Shown here one piece after another: positions 30,641 through 40,216 of a stretch of DNA of 64,000 nucleotides (positions are counted from its first letter, which is position 1; the number at the start of each line of letters is the position of its first letter). Below the pieces are notes generated by a model, which was not told the DNA's origin, did no database searches, and worked only from the letters and a program-made list of their open reading frames with translations. Position numbers and translations under genes: made by a program. Source of the stretch: Bacteroidota bacterium (GTDB lineage Bacteria > Bacteroidota > Bacteroidia > Chitinophagales > Chitinophagaceae); contig CANKWR010000007.1 in the NCBI GenBank assembly GCA_947487525.1, positions 1 to 64,000 on the forward strand, given 5' to 3'.

Positions 30641-31336
30641 TTATACAGATATCGTTTTCTTTTCAATTCTTTTTTCATAATGATCCCCTTGAAAAATTCT
30701 ATGGACATAAATACCAGGGACATGTATTTGGTTGGGATCTAATTCGCCTGGCTCCACCAATTCCTCCACTTCCGCAATGGTAATTTTTCCAGCCATCGCC
30801 ATAACGGTATTGAAATTGCGTGAAGTTGCTTTAAAAATTAAATTGCCAGCAGTGTCACCCTTCCAGGCTTTAACCATTGCGAACTTGGCATCAAATGCTT
30901 CTTCTAATAAATAATCCTTCCCCTTAAAATTTCGTACTTCTTTTCCAATAGCTACTTCCGTTCCAATGCCCGCGGGGGTATAAATAGCAGGCATTCCATA
31001 GCCGGCAGCCATGCATCTAAATGCCAAAGTACCTTGAGGAATGAGCTCAACATCCAGCTCGCCTGACAATAATTGTCTTTCAAACTCGGCATTTTCACCT
31101 ACATAGGAGGAGATCATTTTTTTTACTTGCTTTTGATGCAACATTAAACCAATTCCAAAATCATCTACCCCTGCATTATTGGAAACACAGGTCAAATTTG
31201 TGACGCCTTTTTTTACCAATGCCGCAATACAATTTTCAGGAATACCACATAAGCCAAATCCACCCAATAATAAGGTGTCTCCATCCATCACATCCTCAAT
31301 AGCTTGCTCAGCATTGGCCACTTTTTTATTAATCAT
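30641..31336 (-). CDS. scoA: 3-oxoacid CoA-transferase subunit A
   Basis: [44 protein letters not shown]. Confidence 0.92.
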   Translation of the reverse strand: MINKKVANAEQAIEDVMDGDTLLLGGFGLCGIPENCIAALVKKGVTNLTCVSNNAGVDDFGIGLMLHQKQVKKMISSYVGENAEFERQLLSGELDVELIPQGTLAFRCMAAGYGMPAIYTPAGIGTEVAIGKEVRNFKGKDYLLEEAFDAKFAMVKAWKGDTAGNLIFKATSRNFNTVMAMAGKITIAEVEELVEPGELDPNQIHVPGIYVHRIFQGDHYEKRIEKKTISV

Positions 31337-31409
31337 ACTTTATCGTTTTCAAACTAGGAAAAATCAAAAATTCAGTATTTAAAATTAACGAATTGCCAAG
31401 ACATACTGT

Positions 31410-31676
31410 TTATGATAAGCGAAAAGACAATAGCAAAATGCTCAATGCCATTATCAGTAGTGCCCAAAAATAGGGGGATTTGAAACTAAACTTTTCTTTC
31501 CATAAAAAATACAGGGAAACCAGTGGCAGACTCAATGCCAATAGGATCATGGGCAGCCAAAGAATTTCAAAAATGGCACCCACCACTGCATATCGATAAA
31601 CATTTATAAATTGGGTAGCCATCCAAAATAGGGATACCAAACAGCTCAATAATAATACGCTCTTTTTCATATACAT
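31410..31676 (-). CDS. Small membrane protein
   Basis: 88-aa ORF with three hydrophobic segments. Confidence 0.5.
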   Translation of the reverse strand: MYMKKSVLLLSCLVSLFWMATQFINVYRYAVVGAIFEILWLPMILLALSLPLVSLYFLWKEKFSFKSPYFWALLIMALSILLLSFRLS

Positions 31677-31927
31677 GTTTAAGGTGACCCGGATGAAGTA
31701 ACAGCAAATTAGGGTTTACATTTGACATTTAGGTCAAAAAAGAATCAAATAAAATCAATTGGCTGAATTGGAAACAATATCTTATTTTCAACCATCCTAT
31801 TGAACCATGAAAGTAATATGTGGCGATGCCTTATTCATCATGAAAAAATTAAAGAACCTTCCATGAAATTTACGCAAACAGATAAAATAAAAAATTTTAG
31901 TATTTAATCATTCGCAACAACAAAACT

Positions 31928-32356
31928 ATGTTTTATAAAATTCTCACTGTAGCCGCCCTTGCCACTTTCGAAATTTATGCAGCCATCCCTGCTGGCTTTG
32001 CATTTAAATTAAACCCATTTGTGATTTTTGCCGCAAGTACGGTAGGAGGGCTTGTGGGGGTTTTTGTGGCTGCGTACCTTGGCGATTTAATCAAAAAATG
32101 GTTAAGCAAGTTGCGCAAACCGGCTGCCGAAAAGCCGAAAAAAGAACCAGGTTTTATTTTGAAAATTTGGGAAAAATATGGCGTCATTGGTTTAGGACTA
32201 CTAGGAACCATGACCGTGGGAGCTCCGATCAGTATTGGCGTGGGAGTTGGATTTAATGTCCCCACCAATAAAATGGTTTTTTGGTGTAGCTTAGGCGTGC
32301 TTATTCGTTGCACACTTTTTACAGCCATTGGCTATTTTGGCTTGCAGTTATTTTAA
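31928..32356 (+). CDS. Putative small multi-drug export family membrane protein
   Basis: EIYAAIPAGFAF, GLLGTMTVGAPISIGVGVGF, hydrophobic helices. Confidence 0.6.
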   Translation: MFYKILTVAALATFEIYAAIPAGFAFKLNPFVIFAASTVGGLVGVFVAAYLGDLIKKWLSKLRKPAAEKPKKEPGFILKIWEKYGVIGLGLLGTMTVGAPISIGVGVGFNVPTNKMVFWCSLGVLIRCTLFTAIGYFGLQLF

Positions 32357-32372
32357 AGAAAAATTCTACTTC

Positions 32373-33359
32373 ATGCATATACTTATTGTAAACAATACCA
32401 AGATTCCTGTTGCACAATATGGAGGTACAGAAAGAGTAATTTGGTGGTTGGGTAAACAATTGGTACAAATGGGACACCGGGTTTCCTATTTAGTAGAGGC
32501 TGGCTCCCATTGTGATTTTGCTGAAGTATTTACATTGAACCCGACCATTCCATTTAATCAACAAATTCCAGTAGGCATAGATGTAGTGCATTTAAATTGC
32601 AAAGTAAACGAAATACCTACCATACCTTATATTGTCACGGTACATGGAAATTCAAATGAAATAATTCCTTTGGATATAAATACGGTTTTTGTTTCCAAAA
32701 ATCATGCAGCACGTTATGGAAGCGAATCCTATGTGCACAATGGCATTGATCCAGCCGATTATGGCGACCCAGGTTTAAACAAACCTAGAAACTATTTTCA
32801 TTTTTTAGGGGACGCTGCATGGAGGGTGAAAAATGTTAGAGGGGCGATTAAAATTGCACAAAAAGCAAAAATTAAACTTAGGATCATTGGTGGTGTCCGT
32901 TTTAATATAAACCAAGGCATTCGACTAACATTTGATCCGCGTATTCGTTTTGATGGGATGAAAGGGGGTGCTGAAAAAAATACAATTTTAAGCCAATCCA
33001 AGGGCTTAATTTTTCCAGTACTTTGGAACGAGCCCTTTGGTTTATCCATCGTAGAAAGTTTGTATTTTGGCTGCCCCGTATTTGCAACTCCTTATGGATC
33101 ACTTCCGGAAATTGTAAAGCCCGAAGTAGGTTTTTTAAGCAATAACGTAAATGCATTGGTGGATGCAGTGCAACAGGCGAATGACTTCGATAAAAAAACC
33201 TGCCATGAATATGTAATGGATAAATTTAGCAGTACCCAAATGGCAATACAGTATCTCGTAAAATACGAAACAGTATTAAATCAACAAGCACTTAACAAAA
33301 GGGTTCCAATGCTTCAACATGTGCAAACTGAAAAGTTTTTACCTTTCACATACGATTAG
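32373..33359 (+). CDS. Glycosyltransferase family 4
   Basis: VAQYGGTERVIWWLGKQLVQMGH, FPVLWNEPFGLSIVESLYFGCPVFATPYGSLPEIV. ORF track starts at 32328 (overlap); ATG 32373 preferred. Confidence 0.88.
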   Translation: MHILIVNNTKIPVAQYGGTERVIWWLGKQLVQMGHRVSYLVEAGSHCDFAEVFTLNPTIPFNQQIPVGIDVVHLNCKVNEIPTIPYIVTVHGNSNEIIPLDINTVFVSKNHAARYGSESYVHNGIDPADYGDPGLNKPRNYFHFLGDAAWRVKNVRGAIKIAQKAKIKLRIIGGVRFNINQGIRLTFDPRIRFDGMKGGAEKNTILSQSKGLIFPVLWNEPFGLSIVESLYFGCPVFATPYGSLPEIVKPEVGFLSNNVNALVDAVQQANDFDKKTCHEYVMDKFSSTQMAIQYLVKYETVLNQQALNKRVPMLQHVQTEKFLPFTYD

Positions 33360-33421
33360 TGCTGCTATTCGTATGCCCTAATTGATAATTTCCTCACTAC
33401 ACCCGCATTGTTGTAAAACAA

Positions 33422-33447
33422 ATCAGGGCCCTTTTGGGGGCCCTGAT
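33422..33447. terminator. Bidirectional hairpin terminator between convergent genes
   Basis: Perfect 10-bp stem atcagggccc / gggccctgat, 6-nt loop. Confidence 0.75.
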
Positions 33448-33490
33448 GCTATCTTTATAAATCAACTTAAACCTTTGCTAAACTATTCGA

Positions 33491-34018
33491 CTATTTTAAT
33501 AAGTCAGCAAGCAATGAAGCGTCGTACACATTCCACTCCTTTGCGATTTTACCATCCTTATTAAATCCAGCTGCTTGGAAAACAATTACATTCACTTTTT
33601 TATCTCCTTTTGTAAATGTCACGTTCTCATAAGCAAAAACATAATTACGTATTCCATCCTCATTCGCTTTATTGTTTACAGACTCCCAAATTGCATCATA
33701 CTTTTCAGTTTTTACCGCAATGCCCTTGCTTTTAAACATCGGAATCATTTTCATGTTTTCATCAATGGTTAATTTATTGCCATTGTCGTAAACAACTGCA
33801 GAATCAGTGTAAAAAGTTCTTGCTTGAACCTCATTGCCTGACCAACCTAGCTCATTGATTTTTTGTAATGTAGCCGTGTTCGCTGAGCTGTCCAAAGTAT
33901 ATCCAGATGCATTGCTTGGGAAAGAAGCTGTTGCACTGTTTGCATCCGTTGTTTCCGTTTTGTTTCCACAAGCAAATAAGGCAGTCGCTACCATTGCTGT
34001 TAAAATAAATTTTTTCAT
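33491..34018 (-). CDS. NTF2/SnoaL-like lipoprotein, hypothetical
   Basis: Lipobox LFACGN; nuclear-transport-factor-2-like length and composition. Confidence 0.55.
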   Translation of the reverse strand: MKKFILTAMVATALFACGNKTETTDANSATASFPSNASGYTLDSSANTATLQKINELGWSGNEVQARTFYTDSAVVYDNGNKLTIDENMKMIPMFKSKGIAVKTEKYDAIWESVNNKANEDGIRNYVFAYENVTFTKGDKKVNVIVFQAAGFNKDGKIAKEWNVYDASLLADLLK

Positions 34019-34125
34019 GTTGAGTTAGTTTTAATGTAAAATTAGGATTTAAAATTAGCATCCATCTGCCTTTAAATGTCCCATATTAAGGTTCTATTTG
34101 TTCCGAAACGCAAATTTGGAACAAA

Positions 34126-34668
34126 TTAATAAGGAAGCATTCCAATGACATTGCCTGCAGGATAATAATTGGCAACGACAATAATACTTCCATCCGTCCC
34201 TTTTGCGACGCCTACCCCTATTTGCTTCGTATTGCCCCATATCATTTGGGTATAATGTCCAGTGCCATGAAAGTTTGAATAGGACACCGGTTGATAAATG
34301 TAAGCTCCTTTTTCCTCGTACCAGGATTCAGAAGCATTTAATACGCTGAAAGAATCAAAGTTGGAACCCCAAAAAATATTTTCTCCAAAATCTCGGGTGT
34401 TTTTGCCTAGCGAGGACCTATGTTCAATTTCATTGCTATTAGAATACACTAAATAATTAGCCCACTCCTGCGCATAGGCCGAAAGTTCGGCATTCCAGGT
34501 TAATGGCGGGATACCTAATAATGCCCTGGCTTGATTATGATGATTTAAAATTAGTTCAGCATCCTTTGCTGAGACTTTACTACCTATATTATTATATTGT
34601 GCGCTTGCATTAAAACCAATAGCGCAACTTAAAATTACAAGACAAAGAATAATATGCTTTTTCATCAC
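34126..34668 (-). CDS. CAP (SCP/PR-1) domain secreted protein
   Basis: HNQARALLGIPPLTWNAELSAYAQEWA, GHYTQMIWGNTKQIGVG, VANYYPAGN. Confidence 0.88.
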   Translation of the reverse strand: MMKKHIILCLVILSCAIGFNASAQYNNIGSKVSAKDAELILNHHNQARALLGIPPLTWNAELSAYAQEWANYLVYSNSNEIEHRSSLGKNTRDFGENIFWGSNFDSFSVLNASESWYEEKGAYIYQPVSYSNFHGTGHYTQMIWGNTKQIGVGVAKGTDGSIIVVANYYPAGNVIGMLPY

Positions 34669-34728
34669 AAATTTATTTAGCTTTCACCTTATGGTGTTTC
34701 ATAATGCTAAATTAGTATATTACTTTTT

Positions 34729-37152
34729 TTATTTAACTGTTTTGATCGTTTCCAACCTGCCATTTAACCATACTTTAGCATTTAATTGGGTAGCTGACTT
34801 TATTTTCACCGTCTTCACTTTGCCTTCTGCCCATACCATATCTATTTCAAAGTTGCCTCTCGCTTTTAATCCTTTGACTTCCCCATTGGGCCATGCTTTT
34901 GGCAAAGCAGGCAATAGCTCAATGTATTCTTCATTGGATTGTACCAACATTTCAGCTACCGCTGCAGCACCTCCAAAATTACCGTCAATTTGAAAGGGTG
35001 GATGTGCATCTAATAAGTTGGGATACGTGCCTCCTGTTTTTGGATTGTTTTCATTGATTTCATCTGGTGGTACCAATCTTAATAATTCACGATACATTTT
35101 ATAGGCTCGGTCACCCTCTTTTAATCTTGCCCATAAATTGATTCTCCATCCCTTGGACCAACCTGTTGTTTCGTCTCCTTTTATTTCTAATGATTTTTTT
35201 GCGGCCATTGCAATGGTAGGCGTACTTGTCATATTAATATGTGTGCCTGGATACAATCCAAATAAATGACTTTGATGTCGGTGCTTTGGATCAGCGTCCT
35301 CCCAGTCATAATACCATTCCTGCAAATGACCGTTTTGACCCACTTGATATGGATGTAAATTTTCCAATGCCTTTGAAATTTTACTTACAAACTCCGCATC
35401 ATTGTTAAGTAGTTTTTGCGCTTCTACCACATTTAAAAATAATTCTCTAATCATGGCTAAGTCAGCAGTGCCTCCGTAAAGTGTTGCACCTACATACCCT
35501 GCTGGTGTTTTATAATTATTTTCAGGCGAAGTGGATGGTGACGTAATTAATTTTCCTTCCTTATCATTAATCAACCAGGCTAAACAAAATTCTGCAGCAC
35601 CGCGCATTAAAGGATATCCATGCTTCTCTAAAAATGGTTTATCACCTGTATATAAATAATGTTGCCATAAATGCGTACTCGCCCAAGTGCCTCCCATGGC
35701 CCAATTGGCCCATACAGGATCCCCATTATTATTGCCAACTGGATGGGTCATGGCCCAAATGTCAGCATTATGATGCGCCACCCAACCTGGCATATTGTAA
35801 TATGTTTTTGCAGTAGTCTTCCCCGTTGTCGCAAGATTATTGATAAACTGCAAAAAAGGCAAATGCATTTCTGGTAAATTGGTGTTTTCTGCCAACCAAT
35901 AATTTTCCTCCGCATTAATATTCATCGTATAATTACTTGACCATGGCGGCTGAATAGATGAATTCCATAAACCTTGTAAGTTGGCAGGTACTGATGGTGT
36001 TCTTGAACTACTAATTAATAAATATCGACCATACTGAAAGTACAGTGTTTCTAAATAAGGATCCGCTAATCCTTTTGCATAACGCTCCAATCGTTGATTC
36101 GTAGGTAAGTTAACGGTATCCTTGTTGGCTAATTTTAATTGTACTCTATTGTAAAAATTTTGATAATCCTTTAAATGTCTTTTTTTAAGATTATTCCAAC
36201 CTATTTTTTGTGCATTGTTTAATTGGCTATTTGCAATGGCATTGTGGTTGAGTCCATTGATCACCGGATCCTTATCAAAGCCATTAAAACTAGTCGCCAT
36301 TGAAACATACACAGTTGCTTCGGTCGCATTGGACAAACTAATACTTGAATCTGTTTTAGTTACGGTACCTGTATTGCTTTGAATTTTTATGATGGTCGCA
36401 AAACGGGTACCTTTTTTATTTTCAAAAACAACTGCGTTGTTCTTTTTTTGCAAATAAACGGGCTCGGCTTTTATTGGCGCATATCCCTGTACAGCAATGC
36501 CATTATTACTTACCGCTTTTTCAAATTTTAATAATGATTCAAAGTGTAAAGTAAAAGCCAAGGCACCCGCTTTTTTACTCGTAAGATGTATTGCAAATAT
36601 TTTGTCCGGATTTGAAACCAAGTATTCCCTTTCAATTACGTTGGTATTGGAAGTGGTTTTAACTTTAGCAATGGCTTGATCAATATCAAGCTCTCTGTAA
36701 TAATCAGTAATATAGGGGTCATCGGATAGTTCTAAAAACAAAGTACCTAAGGGCGCATAAGATTCCGAATACTTGCCTTGCATTTTTTTGATTAACTGGT
36801 CGGCTTTTTTATAATTATTGTCTTGCAATGCTTTTCTAACATCAGGCAAATGTTTATAGGCATTTGCATTCATATTGGCATTGACTGGCTCACCAGACCA
36901 AAGCGTTAAATCATTAAGAAAAATTTTATCTATTGAAATACCTCCAAACACGGTAGCACCCTGTGTTCCATTGCCTAACAGTAAGGCTTCTTCAAAATAT
37001 TTTGCTGGATTATCATACCATAATTTTAAGGGTGCTTGTATACTTGGTATTGTAGCAACTGCATTGTTATTTACTTTTTTGGGAGATTTTTTTTGAGCTA
37101 ATAACAATAATGGAAGGAATCCAAAAATGAAAAAGATGATTTTTTTTTGCAT
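34729..37152 (-). CDS. Glycoside hydrolase family 95 (alpha-L-fucosidase/galactosidase-like)
   Basis: LKLWYDNPAKYFEEALLLGNGTQGATVFGG, NINAEENYWLAENTNL, QIDGNFGGAAAVAEMLVQS. Confidence 0.9.
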   Translation of the reverse strand: MQKKIIFFIFGFLPLLLLAQKKSPKKVNNNAVATIPSIQAPLKLWYDNPAKYFEEALLLGNGTQGATVFGGISIDKIFLNDLTLWSGEPVNANMNANAYKHLPDVRKALQDNNYKKADQLIKKMQGKYSESYAPLGTLFLELSDDPYITDYYRELDIDQAIAKVKTTSNTNVIEREYLVSNPDKIFAIHLTSKKAGALAFTLHFESLLKFEKAVSNNGIAVQGYAPIKAEPVYLQKKNNAVVFENKKGTRFATIIKIQSNTGTVTKTDSSISLSNATEATVYVSMATSFNGFDKDPVINGLNHNAIANSQLNNAQKIGWNNLKKRHLKDYQNFYNRVQLKLANKDTVNLPTNQRLERYAKGLADPYLETLYFQYGRYLLISSSRTPSVPANLQGLWNSSIQPPWSSNYTMNINAEENYWLAENTNLPEMHLPFLQFINNLATTGKTTAKTYYNMPGWVAHHNADIWAMTHPVGNNNGDPVWANWAMGGTWASTHLWQHYLYTGDKPFLEKHGYPLMRGAAEFCLAWLINDKEGKLITSPSTSPENNYKTPAGYVGATLYGGTADLAMIRELFLNVVEAQKLLNNDAEFVSKISKALENLHPYQVGQNGHLQEWYYDWEDADPKHRHQSHLFGLYPGTHINMTSTPTIAMAAKKSLEIKGDETTGWSKGWRINLWARLKEGDRAYKMYRELLRLVPPDEINENNPKTGGTYPNLLDAHPPFQIDGNFGGAAAVAEMLVQSNEEYIELLPALPKAWPNGEVKGLKARGNFEIDMVWAEGKVKTVKIKSATQLNAKVWLNGRLETIKTVK

Positions 37153-37218
37153 AAATATGCTGCAATATATTAAGTATTCAAATAATTTGTATTGAATATA
37201 AATAAAAACTTAAAATTA

Positions 37219-37911
37219 CTACTTGATTAGTTGAGACTTATTTAAATAGTCTTTGTTTGATGCATAAACAAACATACAGGATGCCCCTTGTATGTTTTCA
37301 ATAATTTCATATACTTTATCAGCAGGAACTGCAGGGCAACCAAGGCTTCTTCCGATAAATCCTTGTTGTCTAACTACCGCATCACTTACATAGTAAGCGC
37401 TATGTAATACAATGGACCTATTTTTTGCCTGATCATTGATTCCTTCTTCTATACCTTCAAGCTCGAGCGTGGTTCCATGTTTTCCAAAAAATATATTCCC
37501 GGTAACATAAAATCCTAAACTACTTTGAAATGAGGCATTTCGATTAGAGAAATTATTGGCATATACCCAACCTGAATTTTTCCCGTGTGCCACCAGGGAT
37601 TTAACAATTAGCTCCTCAGCAACCATGTCAACCACATATAAGCGCTGCTCATTACTTGGTTTACTGTAATCAATAATGGTTAAAAAACGCAAATTATTGA
37701 TTCTGCCCTGCTCTTTAAGTTTTTCGTATCCTTTGATCGCCAGTTTAAACGCTTCTGAATTAATATTGAGCTTTTCTGATAACAACAAGGCTTTATCGTC
37801 CGCGACACCACCCGGCAAAGAAGCCGGATTAAAGGGCACTACCACGCTTATACTGTTCGAACGAACAGCTAAAAATGTGAATAAGGATAATATAAAAAGT
37901 TGTTTCAACAT
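37219..37911 (-). CDS. Murein L,D-transpeptidase catalytic domain family protein
   Basis: VAHGKNSGW, SIVLHSAYYV, GRSLGCPAVP (HxxS/SxGCP). ORF goes to 37938; MLKQLFIL start at 37911 preferred. Confidence 0.8.
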   Translation of the reverse strand: MLKQLFILSLFTFLAVRSNSISVVVPFNPASLPGGVADDKALLLSEKLNINSEAFKLAIKGYEKLKEQGRINNLRFLTIIDYSKPSNEQRLYVVDMVAEELIVKSLVAHGKNSGWVYANNFSNRNASFQSSLGFYVTGNIFFGKHGTTLELEGIEEGINDQAKNRSIVLHSAYYVSDAVVRQQGFIGRSLGCPAVPADKVYEIIENIQGASCMFVYASNKDYLNKSQLIK

Positions 37912-37990
37912 TGTTTTCGGGGTGCAAAGGTACGCCAAGAAAACTTTTTTAAATGTTAAAACAGTAAAAAGTATGCAAAAGAAACTATAA

Positions 37991-38035
37991 AATTATATTT
38001 ATCAATTAATTATATATTAGTATAAATATATAATT
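37991..38035. repeat. AT-rich imperfect inverted repeat
   Basis: aattatatttat ... ataaatatataatt. Confidence 0.4.
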
Positions 38036-38158
38036 ATGAAGTTTTTCATTTTCATAAAGGCCTTTCTAGCCTTTTCGGCGGTTGCGGGATTACGCATGAA
38101 TGCAGTTCAACGTTTTTCAATTTCAACTGCTGCGATTTTAAATGTTTTAGACAAATAA
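38036..38158 (+). pseudogene. 40-codon chimeric ORF whose C-terminus duplicates the XRE regulator C-terminus
   Basis: ...RFSISTAAILNVLDK* in frame versus ...EISTAAILNVLDK* of 38507..38737. Confidence 0.55.
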
Positions 38159-38162
38159 TGAA
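38119..38162 (+). repeat. Direct repeat copy 1 (44 bp, 1 mismatch to 38698..38741)
   Basis: aatttcaactgctgcgattttaaatgttttagacaaataatgaa. Confidence 0.9.
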
Positions 38163-38432
38163 TTAGATGGGCTTGTTAGAAATTTGCTGATGATTTTGTT
38201 TTCAGCATGTATTTTTGATTTTTAAAAAAATGAAAACTAAGAATCTGTGGGCTCGATAATGAGTACATCAAACTACAAGCATGAATATAAATGTTTAGAT
38301 ATATGTTATGGTTAAGCCAAATGTAATAATTTAAAATGTATTGGAGTATCTTTAGTAAGCATTTCGCTCCTCCAGAGAATCACCTCTTCCCCTTTCGTAT
38401 CCTCTCTTCAGAAAATAAATAAGGAAATGTTG

Positions 38433-38450
38433 TTTGACGAAAACGTCAAA
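38433..38450. promoter_or_regulatory. Inverted repeat upstream of XRE gene (candidate operator)
   Basis: tttgacg-aaaa-cgtcaaa, perfect 7-bp arms. Confidence 0.45.
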
Positions 38451-38457
38451 AAAAATG

Positions 38458-38473
38458 ATGGCATATTTGCCAT
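38458..38473. promoter_or_regulatory. Second inverted repeat upstream of XRE gene (candidate operator)
   Basis: atggca-tatt-tgccat, perfect 6-bp arms. Confidence 0.4.
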
Positions 38474-38506
38474 TGAATAGGCGAAATTAATATTCCAAAT
38501 TGCATA

Positions 38507-38737
38507 ATGTCGCACGATAAAGATATGGTGGTAAAGCTAATAGGAGAAAGAGTTAGAAAATTAAGAATTGACAACCAACTTACATTAGAAAATTTGGCTT
38601 TCAAAGCCGATATGGATTACACTCAATTAAGCCGTATTGAACTAGGAAAAATAAACACCAGTCTTTTTCAAATACATAAAATTGCAAGCGCTCTTGAAAT
38701 TTCAACTGCTGCAATTTTAAATGTTTTAGACAAATAA
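38507..38737 (+). CDS. XRE-family helix-turn-helix regulator
   Basis: GERVRKLRIDNQLTLENLAFKADMDYTQLSRIELGKINTSLFQIHKIASALEIS. Confidence 0.88.
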   Translation: MSHDKDMVVKLIGERVRKLRIDNQLTLENLAFKADMDYTQLSRIELGKINTSLFQIHKIASALEISTAAILNVLDK

Positions 38738-38741
38738 TGAA
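38698..38741 (+). repeat. Direct repeat copy 2 (3' end of XRE gene)
   Basis: aatttcaactgctgcaattttaaatgttttagacaaataatgaa. Confidence 0.9.
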
Positions 38742-38952
38742 CCCCGAACTAATTAAGATATTAAAGTTGAACAGTGAATGTGAAAATGCACTAATTGATT
38801 TTCCATTTCACGACAATCAAATTACTTGGATACAAGAGCATCATTTATTGTTTGCGCAAACGCAAAACATAAATGAAGAAATTACCAACAAGGAGCTTGG
38901 AAAAAATAATTTTATACAACAATTCAAAATGTTGTACTTAACAAATAAGTGA
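38737..38952 (+). CDS. Small hypothetical protein translationally coupled to the XRE regulator
   Basis: 71-aa ORF; taATG overlap with upstream stop. Confidence 0.5.
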   Translation: MNPELIKILKLNSECENALIDFPFHDNQITWIQEHHLLFAQTQNINEEITNKELGKNNFIQQFKMLYLTNK

Positions 38953-38959
38953 ACCTGCT

Positions 38960-40165
38960 TTACTTTTTATTGTAAATATTTTTGTAAAACTTTAATTGAC
39001 CATTGTTGTCAAAATCAACCAAGCTGTACCAGATAATTACTTTAGTGGGTACCACTACTTTTTGAGGTTTAGGACCTTTATACTTTCCTGGTTTCTTGAA
39101 ATCAAAGTTGTCAATTTCTTTGCTATTGTTAACTAATAGCCACTTACCCATATCAATTGGCTTTTCCATTCTTACACAGCCGTGACTATAAAATCGGCTT
39201 GCATTTTTAAACAAACTCTTTTGTGGAGAGTCGTGTAAATAAATTGCCGAAGGGCTATCGAATTCAACTTTTAATAAGCCTAGTGAATTAGACGCGCCCG
39301 ATCCTTGTCGAACTGTAAAAGGAAAATTGCCTTCGTTAAAAGTACTTACATCAATAGTACTCAAATCAACTACTTTATCTTGTGCATTTAAAATGGTATA
39401 ATTGTTTTTTGCAAAATACCCTTTGTCATTTTTAAATTTAGGTATCATTTCATTTCGAATAATACTTCCAGGAACATGCCAATAAGGATTCAATACCACT
39501 TTTTTTACATCTGAAGACAAGGTATTTGTTCTTGTTCCTGGCCTGCCCAACACAACCCTCATTGACAATGCCACCTTATTACTATCATAAGCATATAATT
39601 GGGCAGAAGGGATATTGACAATAATGATTCTATTATTTTGTCTTAAAGCGCTCAACCACCTAAAATCATTGGCTGCTTTATTTAACAACTGAATTTTTGC
39701 TGTATTAGGCTTTTCTGCGTTTTGATAAAAATTCAAAGTGTCCAAAATGGTTGCCACTTCTTTTGAATTTTGGGTAAAATAAGTAACCAGTCCTGCTAAA
39801 TTGTTATTATTTGCATATTCATTTACAAGGCTAGATACATTATATACGCCCGGGTTATAATGTGCCCCTTCAAATTCTAATTTTGGTGCTTTAGTACCAT
39901 ACGCCAAATTTTTAAAGAATTGATTAGCTACCTTTACCAACAAGGAATCCGCCTTTGCACCCGCATTTAATGCTTTGGTATAAGCGTCTTGATAATCATT
40001 TGTATTTAAAGCCAGGGATTTTGCATTTTGAATAAGACTATCTAATGTCTTTATTCTATCAGGATACCCTACAAAAACACCAGTTAATAAACTATCGTTT
40101 TGTGAAATTGCTTTATTACCTATAGCAAGTAACAATAGCATTAGTATGGTTTTAATCGGTCTCAT
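38960..40165 (-). CDS. L,D-transpeptidase (YcbB/LdtD-like)
   Basis: IIVNIPSAQLYAYDSN, YWHVPGSIIRNEMIPK, IYLHDSPQKSLF, SRFYSHGCVRMEKP. Confidence 0.88.
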   Translation of the reverse strand: MRPIKTILMLLLLAIGNKAISQNDSLLTGVFVGYPDRIKTLDSLIQNAKSLALNTNDYQDAYTKALNAGAKADSLLVKVANQFFKNLAYGTKAPKLEFEGAHYNPGVYNVSSLVNEYANNNNLAGLVTYFTQNSKEVATILDTLNFYQNAEKPNTAKIQLLNKAANDFRWLSALRQNNRIIIVNIPSAQLYAYDSNKVALSMRVVLGRPGTRTNTLSSDVKKVVLNPYWHVPGSIIRNEMIPKFKNDKGYFAKNNYTILNAQDKVVDLSTIDVSTFNEGNFPFTVRQGSGASNSLGLLKVEFDSPSAIYLHDSPQKSLFKNASRFYSHGCVRMEKPIDMGKWLLVNNSKEIDNFDFKKPGKYKGPKPQKVVVPTKVIIWYSLVDFDNNGQLKFYKNIYNKK

Positions 40166-40216
40166 ATTGCGGAAGTAAAGATAAATATATTAATTTTAAT
40201 TTGTATAATAAATAAG

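Noticed and set aside
38507-38952. Calling the XRE + 71-aa pair a toxin-antitoxin module
   Set aside because: The small partner shows no toxin motif; order and overlap alone are not sufficient, so kept as an open finding
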